Assembly: GCF_001027285.1 (NCBI RefSeq)
Contig: NZ_CP011509.1
Coordinates: 11,928,501 to 11,992,500, forward strand
Direction: 5' to 3'
DNA length: 64,000 bases
Source: Archangium gephyra
GTDB taxonomy: Bacteria > Myxococcota > Myxococcia > Myxococcales > Myxococcaceae
Part shown: positions 55,846 through 61,900 of the stretch, one piece after another
Position numbering within the stretch: position 1 is the stretch's first letter
Layout: the number at the start of each line of letters is the position of its first letter
The notes under the pieces: generated by a model
What the model saw: the letters and a program-made list of their open reading frames with translations, nothing else
Told to the model about the DNA's origin: nothing
The model's database searches: none
Position numbers and translations under genes: made by a program

Positions 55846-56516
55846 GAGCGGACGACGGCGAGCAGGTGATGGCGCATGACGTGGAAGGTGAAGGCGAACT
55901 CCCGCTCGAAGGGCGGAGGCAACCGGAGCACGCCCTCCTCGATTTCAGGGACCAACGCGCGCAGCGGCACGGGCCGAGGCGGACGGAGGGCCTTGTAGAG
56001 CGCCTCCTTCAAGACCCACAGCCGCAGGGCCAGCGCCGGCTCCCGCTCACAGCGGGCCCTCTCCCCGGGCGAGAGGAAGAAGTGCCACAGGCGCTCCTCC
56101 ACGGGAGCCACGGGCTCCACGTCCACCCCGACGCGGCCATGCGCGGTGACGGCCGCCACCGAGAGCACTCGCGCATGGCTGAGCGACACGTCCAGCGGTC
56201 CCATGCCCTCCGGTCCATGGAGTCGGGGAACACCCTGGGGGTCCGGCAGGACCTCCACCCGGCGCGCCACACACTCCGGGCCGAGCAGCTCTCGCACCAC
56301 CTGTTTGCACACGTGACGCCCCCGCAGCCACTCGGGATGGCGCTGGGGCAGCACCGTCTCCTCCAGGAGGACCCGCTCCCTGGGAGACAGGAAGTACTTC
56401 AGGAGAGGCCCATCCAGCCGCTCCTCCAACACGCCAACCCCCACCCCACTCCACGACAGGAACGTGAACCCCTCCGGATGAGCGATCGCCGTGCGCTGCA
56501 TCACCCCAGAGTCCAT
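55842..56516 (-). CDS. 4'-phosphopantetheinyl transferase (Sfp type)
   Basis: 224 residues. The Sfp-type motifs are in place: LSHARVLSVAAVTAHGRVGV, GVDVEPV (Mg2+ ligands) and LWVLKEALYKAL. It moves phosphopantetheine from CoA to the Ser of carrier proteins. It is the first gene of the minus-strand operon, so it probably serves the two carrier proteins at 53345 and 56988. The 73-bp region between this gene and the divergent HIT gene must contain both promoters; no box is clear enough to list. Confidence 0.9.
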   Translation of the reverse strand: MDSGVMQRTAIAHPEGFTFLSWSGVGVGVLEERLDGPLLKYFLSPRERVLLEETVLPQRHPEWLRGRHVCKQVVRELLGPECVARRVEVLPDPQGVPRLHGPEGMGPLDVSLSHARVLSVAAVTAHGRVGVDVEPVAPVEERLWHFFLSPGERARCEREPALALRLWVLKEALYKALRPPRPVPLRALVPEIEEGVLRLPPPFEREFAFTFHVMRHHLLAVVRS

Positions 56517-56589
56517 GCTTAGTGTGTAAAGTAGACCTGCCCGGTAAGCAAGGGAGTACCGACTTTTCCATCAACACGGAGAGTGCCCA

Positions 56590-56991
56590 ATGGCTGAAAA
56601 CAACATCTTCGCGCGCATCGTCCGAGGCGAAATCCCCTGTCACAAGGTCTGGGAAGACGACCGGCACCTGGCCTTCCTGGACATCCGGCCAGTGAAGCCC
56701 GGGCACACGCTGGTGATTCCCAAGGCGGACGGGGACTACCTCTTCGACCTGGAGCCGCAGCGGTACACGGAGCTGATGCAGGCGGTGCGCACGGTGGCGA
56801 AGCTGCTCAAGGAGCGCACCGGGTGCAAGCGCGTGGTGGAGGTGGTGCTGGGCTACGAGGTGCCGCACGCGCACGTGCACCTGATTCCCACCGACTCCAT
56901 GGCGGATCTGCCGCCCATCGTGGGGACGCCGGCGGAGCAGTCGGAGCTCACCGCCATGGCGGCCCGCCTGCGCCAGGGCGCGGCGAAGTGA
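56590..56991 (+). CDS. HIT family nucleotide-binding protein
   Basis: 133 residues of the Hint type, with NIFARIVRGEIPCHKVWEDD, FLDIRPVKPGHTLVIPK and the histidine triad HAHVHLIP. Hint proteins hydrolyse AMP-lysine and aminoacyl-adenylates among other adenosine phosphoramidates. GGAG precedes the ATG. It overlaps the downstream carrier protein by four bases (GTGA). In a setting with two adenylate-forming enzymes, clearance of stray acyl- or aminoacyl-AMP is a fitting guess. Confidence 0.9.
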   Translation: MAENNIFARIVRGEIPCHKVWEDDRHLAFLDIRPVKPGHTLVIPKADGDYLFDLEPQRYTELMQAVRTVAKLLKERTGCKRVVEVVLGYEVPHAHVHLIPTDSMADLPPIVGTPAEQSELTAMAARLRQGAAK

Positions 56992-57224
56992 AGGCCGAGG
57001 ACATCCAGCGCTGGCTGGTGGAGCGGGTGGCCGCCTCGCTGGAGCTGACGCCCGCGGACATCGACGTGCGGGCGCCCTTCCAGCACTACGGCCTGGACTC
57101 GATGGAGCAGCTGCGCATCATCGGCGAGCTGGAGACGTGGCTGCGGCGGGAGCTGGAGGAGACCCTGCTGCGGCGCTACCCCACCATCGAGGCGGTGGCG
57201 GCCTTCCTCGCGAAGGCCGCCTGA
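56988..57224 (+). CDS. Second acyl carrier protein
   Basis: A GTG start at 56988, within the HIT stop (GTGA), gives 78 residues. It is a standard carrier protein with the phosphopantetheine Ser38 in YGLDSMEQLRIIGELE and ELTPADIDVRAPF before it; PTIEAVAAFLAKAA closes the last helix. This is the PKS/FAAL-partner type. With the carrier at 53345 it gives the locus two distinct carriers, consistent with one for the fatty acid and one for the amino acid. Confidence 0.88.
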   Translation: MKAEDIQRWLVERVAASLELTPADIDVRAPFQHYGLDSMEQLRIIGELETWLRRELEETLLRRYPTIEAVAAFLAKAA

Positions 57225-57243
57225 GGAGACGCGTGGCTCAGGC
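57219..57243. terminator. Hairpin shared by converging gene ends
   Basis: GCCTGAG (57219-57225) and CTCAGGC (57237-57243) form a 7-bp stem with an 11-base loop that spans both stop codons of the converging carrier-protein and acyl-CoA synthetase genes. Confidence 0.35.
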
Positions 57244-59055
57244 CGCGCGCTCGCCGTTCTTCTCGGCCTCGCGGTACAGCTCCTCCACCGCCTCGCCGAA
57301 CTTCTTGAGCACGTTGCGCCGCTTGAGCTTGAGCGAGGGCGTCAGCATGTCGTTGGCGGTGGTGAAGTCCTCGCTGATGAGCAGGAAGCGCTGGGGCTTC
57401 TCGTAGCCCTTCGCCGCGTCCTTGCAGAACTCGTTGATCTGCTCGCGGTAGAGCTGCTGCACCTCGGGACGCTTGAGCAGCTCGGGGATGGAGCTGGTGT
57501 CCAGGCCCTTCTCGGCCGCCCACTTCTTCAGCGAGTCCATGTCCGGGACGATGATGGCCACGTTGAAGGGCTTGTTCTGCCCGTGCAGCATCACGTTGGT
57601 GATGAAGGGCGAGAGCTGCAGCGCCTGCTCGATGGGCACCGGCACCACGTACTTGCCGTTCTCCAGCTTGTACTGCTCCTTGATGCGGCCGGTGATCCAC
57701 ACGTAGCCGTTGTCATCGAGCATGCCCATGTCGCCGGTCTTGAAGCCGCCATCGGCGGTGAAGACCTTCGAGTTCTCGTCGGGCAGGTTGTAGTAGCCCA
57801 TCATCACGTTGTGGCCGTAGACGACGATCTCCCCCTGCTTGGGGTCACCCGTCTCGGAGCGATCGATCTCCACGCGCGTGCCGGGGATGGGCCGGCCCAC
57901 CGAGCCGATCTTCCGGTGGCCGGGGTAGTTGGCGGTGGCGATGGGGGACGTCTCGGTGAGGCCGTAACCCTCGTAGACGGTGATGCCGAGGTTGTCGATG
58001 AACTCGGCCACCTCGCGCGAGATGGCCGCGGCGCCGCTGAAGGCGTACTTGAGCCGGCCGCCGAAGCGGGCGCGCACCTTGGAGAAGACGACCCTGTCGA
58101 AGAAGGCGTGCTGCGCGTCCAGCAGGAGGCTGCTCTGGTTCTTCTCGGCCAGGGCCTTGCGCTGCTTGGCGACCTCGATGCCGCGGTTGAACATCATCCG
58201 CTTGATGGGCTTCTCCGCGGCCATGCGCTTCTGCAGCCCGTCATAGATGCGGTTGAAGATGCGCGGCACCGAGAAGAGCAGCGTGGGCTGCACCTCGGAG
58301 AGGTTGTCGACGATCTTGTCCACGCCCTCGGCGATGCCCATGGAGGCGCCCATGGAGATGAGCGCGTTGAGCTCCACGTTCTGCCCGAAGGAGTGCGCCC
58401 ACGGCAGGAAGGCCAGCGAGCGGTCCTCCTTGCTCATGGGGAAGACCTCGTGCATGGCGCACACGTTGCGGGCCAGGTTCGAGTGGCTGAGCATCACGCC
58501 CTTGGGGTTGCCGGTGGTGCCCGAGGTGTAGATGAGGCCGGCCAGGTCCGAGGGCTTGGGCGTGGTGACGGGGCTGGGCGTATCGGCGCCGCGGCGCATC
58601 AGGCACGCGAAGGTGTCCGCCTCGGTGGCGGTGCCGGTGAAGCGGATGATGTGCTCGAGCTTGGGCAGCTCCGGCTTGATGGCCTTGAGCTTGGCGGCGA
58701 TGGCGTCGGTGGCGGCGAACACCACCTTGGCGCCACAGTCATTGAGGATGTAGGCCCACTCCTTGTCCAGCTGGGCCTCGTACATGGGGACGTAGGCGGC
58801 GCCCAGCGTGTAGCAGGCGTAGGCGCCCACCGCCCACTCATGGCGGTTGTTGGAGATGACGGCGACCCGGTCTCCCTGCGTCACGCCCAGCTGCGCCAGG
58901 CCTCCGCGCAGGTCATCCACCATCTGGCCGAACTGGATGTACGTCATCCAGTTCCACTGGCCGTTCTTCTTCTCACCGAAGAGCGGCCGCGGGCCAAAGG
59001 AAGCAATGCTCTGCAGGAAGATGTCGACCAGCGTCTCGAACTTGGGGCTCGTCAT
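57238..59055 (-). CDS. Long-chain fatty acid--CoA ligase (FadD15-like)
   Basis: 605 residues. AMP-binding motifs: IYTSGTTGNPKGVMLSHSNL, the linker GYGLTETSPIATANYPG, TGDMGMLDDNGYVWITGR and KEQYKLENGKYVVPVPIEQ. It activates long-chain fatty acids to CoA thioesters at the membrane. It converges on the carrier-protein gene and has its own upstream region (59056-59258, about 200 bp, no clear motif), so it is not in the nine-gene operon, though it could supply acyl-CoA to the desaturase there. Confidence 0.92.
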   Translation of the reverse strand: MTSPKFETLVDIFLQSIASFGPRPLFGEKKNGQWNWMTYIQFGQMVDDLRGGLAQLGVTQGDRVAVISNNRHEWAVGAYACYTLGAAYVPMYEAQLDKEWAYILNDCGAKVVFAATDAIAAKLKAIKPELPKLEHIIRFTGTATEADTFACLMRRGADTPSPVTTPKPSDLAGLIYTSGTTGNPKGVMLSHSNLARNVCAMHEVFPMSKEDRSLAFLPWAHSFGQNVELNALISMGASMGIAEGVDKIVDNLSEVQPTLLFSVPRIFNRIYDGLQKRMAAEKPIKRMMFNRGIEVAKQRKALAEKNQSSLLLDAQHAFFDRVVFSKVRARFGGRLKYAFSGAAAISREVAEFIDNLGITVYEGYGLTETSPIATANYPGHRKIGSVGRPIPGTRVEIDRSETGDPKQGEIVVYGHNVMMGYYNLPDENSKVFTADGGFKTGDMGMLDDNGYVWITGRIKEQYKLENGKYVVPVPIEQALQLSPFITNVMLHGQNKPFNVAIIVPDMDSLKKWAAEKGLDTSSIPELLKRPEVQQLYREQINEFCKDAAKGYEKPQRFLLISEDFTTANDMLTPSLKLKRRNVLKKFGEAVEELYREAEKNGERAA

Positions 59056-59258
59056 CGGGCTTCGGGCTCCTGGGGTTCTGTGGGAAGTGGGCGGTGGTCC
59101 TGGGACCCCCCCTGTGTCTCAGAACCCCGGAAGCTACCCCAAACCCGGGCCCTACTGGATGGGTCCAGAAGCGCTTTCGCCCACACCCCAGGTGGAAAAC
59201 TCCGCCAGTCCTCGGAGGTAGAGCCTTCCTCCCCGGGGTTGACCCACTGCGTCACGGA

Positions 59259-60080
59259 CTAGAAGACGCCGCCGTTGCAGAGTTTGTTGGGCGTCTTGGT
59301 GTTGTTGTTGGGGCTGTTGGTGGTGAAGAGCACCGTCTGGGTGGCGCCCGGGTTGAGCAGGCTGGTGGGATCGGAGTAGTTCCACTTGCCGGTGGTGCGG
59401 TTGCTGAAGAGCTCCCAGCGCACCCAGCCACGGCCGCGGGCGAACCAGAAGCGCTCGGCCTCGGGGCTGTTGTAGTACTGCGCCGAATTCGGGTCGTCGG
59501 AGATCCAGTGGTACCGGTCGATGATGACGACGTCGATGGTGCCGAGGCTGCCGCCCATGGCCATGGGCCCCTGGTAGCGCAGGAAGTGGCGGCCGTACGT
59601 CCAGGGATCCTGCCGGCCGGTGTAGCGGCAGGTCGTCTTGTCGAACCACTTGATGGTGGTGCTGAAGGACGTCTCCTGGCCCACCGTCCAGCTGCGGGGC
59701 ATCCACATGCTGCCGTGCGGAGCGGCGTCGTAGGAGTTGTTGGGCGAGCCCGGAGGCGCGGTGGTGTCGCGCTCGAGCGCGATGGCGGTGTCGGTGATGC
59801 CGAAGCGCTCCCAGAACGTCGTGTTCGTCTGCTTGACGTAATAGAGCTTGTTGATCGGCGCGCCCTCGAAGAAGTCCTGTTGGATCTGATTGGGATCCGC
59901 GGCGAAGTGCAGGGCGTCGCCGTTGTTGAACATGTACTCGATGACCAGGTCATACACCTGGCCGGTGTCGGTGGTGGTCGGGGCGAAGCGGGTGCCGGCG
60001 TGCGCGGCGACGGGGTTGAGCGCCGTGCCGAGCAGGGCGGCGGCCAGCGTGGCGGCCATTCGCTTGAAGGAAGCCTTCAT
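59259..60080 (-). CDS. Secreted protein, unknown family
   Basis: The ATG at 60080 (GGAGAA six bases upstream) gives 273 residues with a signal peptide (RMAATLAAALLGTALNPVAAHA). The mature protein is rich in Trp, Tyr, Asn and Thr (WFDKTTCRYTGRQDPWTYGR, DRYHWISDDPNSAQYYNSPE, RGWVRWELFSNRTTGKWNYS), a composition typical of carbohydrate-binding or lyase-type beta-jelly rolls. No motif is clear enough to name. It is followed 65 bp upstream by another gene of unknown function on the same strand. Confidence 0.75.
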   Translation of the reverse strand: MKASFKRMAATLAAALLGTALNPVAAHAGTRFAPTTTDTGQVYDLVIEYMFNNGDALHFAADPNQIQQDFFEGAPINKLYYVKQTNTTFWERFGITDTAIALERDTTAPPGSPNNSYDAAPHGSMWMPRSWTVGQETSFSTTIKWFDKTTCRYTGRQDPWTYGRHFLRYQGPMAMGGSLGTIDVVIIDRYHWISDDPNSAQYYNSPEAERFWFARGRGWVRWELFSNRTTGKWNYSDPTSLLNPGATQTVLFTTNSPNNNTKTPNKLCNGGVF

Positions 60081-60145
60081 GGGGATTCTCCGTGGGGAAA
60101 CAGCGGGGTTGTCGGGGAGGGAGCTGGGCTTGAAAGGGGATGAAG

Positions 60146-60895
60146 TCAGGGAGCCTCGACCTCGCGGAAGAGCAGCTCGCGCTCCACCTTGAACTTCACC
60201 GGCTTGTCCTCGAGCAGCGAGCCCTTGGGCGCGTCTCCGAGTTGCAGCCTCGCGCCCTTGACGTTGGGACGGTCCTCCACGTCCACCAGCAGGCCGCGCG
60301 AGAGCTCCTCCTGGGTGAAGCGCCGGTCCTTGAACTTCACCTGCACGACGTGGTGGAAGTCCGGGCTGCCGGACAGCTCGTGCACGAGGAACGTGGCGCC
60401 GGGCGAGCCGAAGACGCGGTAGAGCAGCCGCGGCACCGAGGCGCTGTTGGGCACGAGCTGGGTGTGCCAGGGCACGGACTTCACCTGGAGCTCCACGTCC
60501 TTCCATTCCGGGCTGGCCGCGCCCGCCTTGGAGATGGAGACCTTGAGGCGGGTGAGCGAGCCCTCGCGCACGGCGGAGAGCTCGAACGGGGTGGCCGCCT
60601 CGAGGAGGTAGCTGCCCGAGGAGAAGTCCGGCTTGCGCTTCTTCCAGGCGGGATGGGCCAGCTGCGCCGAGATGACCATCTGCTCGGTGTCCGGCGGGGT
60701 GAGGGTGGCCAACGGCCAGAGGAACGCCGCTTCCGGGGTTCCAATCACCAGCATGGGGTGGGTGCCCGACAGGGATTGCGAGCGCACCTCGGCGGCCGGC
60801 TGGGGAGGAACCTCGAGCCGCTGCGAGGCGGGAGGCGTGGGGGCCTGGGCCAGCACGAGGTGATGGGCGGGGGGAACGTCGGCGTACATGGTCAT
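60146..60895 (-). CDS. Hypothetical protein
   Basis: The ATG at 60895 (MTMYADVPPAHHLVLAQAP) gives 249 residues; a start six bases later is possible. No signal peptide is evident. It has beta-rich blocks (HPMLVIGTPEAAFLWPLATL, ATFLVHELSGSPDFHHVVQV, KFKDRRFTQEELSRGLLVDV) but no motif that I know. It lies between two exported-protein genes read in the same direction, with gaps of 65-70 bp. Confidence 0.65.
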   Translation of the reverse strand: MTMYADVPPAHHLVLAQAPTPPASQRLEVPPQPAAEVRSQSLSGTHPMLVIGTPEAAFLWPLATLTPPDTEQMVISAQLAHPAWKKRKPDFSSGSYLLEAATPFELSAVREGSLTRLKVSISKAGAASPEWKDVELQVKSVPWHTQLVPNSASVPRLLYRVFGSPGATFLVHELSGSPDFHHVVQVKFKDRRFTQEELSRGLLVDVEDRPNVKGARLQLGDAPKGSLLEDKPVKFKVERELLFREVEAP

Positions 60896-60965
60896 GTCCA
60901 ACAGGGCGCGGGAAGACGGCGGGGGCCGGAGCGCGCTCCAGCCCCGGTGGGAACGGCGGAACGGC

Positions 60966-61589
60966 TCAGAGGACCTTCTTGCGGACCGGCCAGTAGGTGC
61001 GGCCGTCGGCCACCCAGCGCAGCGAGCCATCGGCGTTCTTCACGAACGGGATGTTCACGTCCTGGGCCCTGAGGCCGCACTTGAGCTCCTGGAACACGCG
61101 GGCCGAGCCGTCGGCGTTCCAGCCGTGGAAGATCATCGTGTGGCCGGTGGTGCCGTTGTGGGTGGTGATGGCGTCACCCATCTGCATGTCCCAGTAGCCC
61201 ACGCGCTGCGTCTGCGTCGTGTCGTTGTAGATGGTGTTGGTGTTCCAGCCCGGAGCGGCCACGCCCCACGCCCAGGAGACCAGGCCCGAACAGTCCGAGC
61301 GGTACGGGTTCCACTGCGTGGTGTTCGCGGCGCCCGTGCGGCTGCACGTGTAGCCACAGAAGCTGTCCCACTGGTTGTTGGGGACCTGGCAGTACAGCAT
61401 GCCCACGTTGACCCACTGCCAGGCGCGATAGTCCACGTCCCCGCGGGTCAGCCCCTGGGGAATGGAGGCGATCTCCTCCGCCGCCTGGGCCGGCGCGTAG
61501 TCGCCATCCGGCAGGTCCATGTCCGAACCGCCACAGCCAAACAGAGACAACGACGCCACGGCCAGCAGGCCCGCGTTCTTCATGAACAT
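60966..61589 (-). CDS. NlpC/P60-like (CHAP-type) lipoprotein
   Basis: 207 residues (MFMKNAGLLAVASLSLFGC; the ATG at 61583 also possible) with lipidation at Cys19. The C-terminal domain has a candidate catalytic Cys in YRSDCSGLVSWAWGV and His in TGHTMIFHGWNAD, the layout of NlpC/P60 amidases and endopeptidases. Extra Cys pairs (LYCQVPNNQWDSFCGYTC) suggest disulfides. It would cut cell-wall peptides or related amide bonds at the outer surface. A well-formed sigma-70-like promoter and a dyad lie upstream. Confidence 0.75.
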   Translation of the reverse strand: MFMKNAGLLAVASLSLFGCGGSDMDLPDGDYAPAQAAEEIASIPQGLTRGDVDYRAWQWVNVGMLYCQVPNNQWDSFCGYTCSRTGAANTTQWNPYRSDCSGLVSWAWGVAAPGWNTNTIYNDTTQTQRVGYWDMQMGDAITTHNGTTGHTMIFHGWNADGSARVFQELKCGLRAQDVNIPFVKNADGSLRWVADGRTYWPVRKKVL

Positions 61590-61632
61590 TCTTTTCTCGC
61601 TTGGATTTGCTCGTCAGGTGAGGAGCGCGGCC

Positions 61633-61678
61633 AAACTAGACGAAAACCCGCCAACGTCAACAGCCCCGCTTTCGTCTA
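61633..61678 (-). promoter_or_regulatory. Sigma-70-like promoter overlapped by a 9-bp dyad
   Basis: On the minus strand TTGACG (61660-61655) and TAGTTT (61638-61633) are 16 bases apart, about 45 bases before the ATG at 61589. A perfect inverted repeat TAGACGAAA (61637-61645) / TTTCGTCTA (61670-61678) with 24 bases between overlaps the -10 and flanks the -35, as an operator would. The region is AT-rich against the genome background. Confidence 0.5.
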
Positions 61679-61748
61679 TTTATCGTGAAAATCCGTTGCG
61701 GTTGCGAGTGATGAAGCCTGAAAGGACGCCGTAAGGCCGTGTAAGGCG

Positions 61749-61782
61749 ATGTTAGGGAATGTTAGGGAATGCGTGGGAATGG
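61749..61782. repeat. Three tandem 10-bp repeats
   Basis: ATGTTAGGGA occurs twice in a row (61749-61768), with a degenerate third copy ATGCGTGGGA (61769-61778) and a start of a fourth. One helical turn per unit, in the 311-bp gap ahead of the STAND ATPase gene, is compatible with a protein-binding array. Nothing else is seen in the gap besides the promoter/dyad near its left end. Confidence 0.6.
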
Positions 61783-61900
61783 CCTGTCCTGGAGCCCGTG
61801 ACACGGCTGGCACAATGCACGGCCCCCTGGGCGGCGGCGTGCTCCGGGCCGGGCCGCGTTGTCTCCGGCGGGGACGCCATGACACGATGCGCCAGCCCCT

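Noticed and set aside
61809-61825. Sigma-54-like TGGCAC in the gap before the STAND ATPase
   Set aside because: There is no GC at the required ten-base distance.
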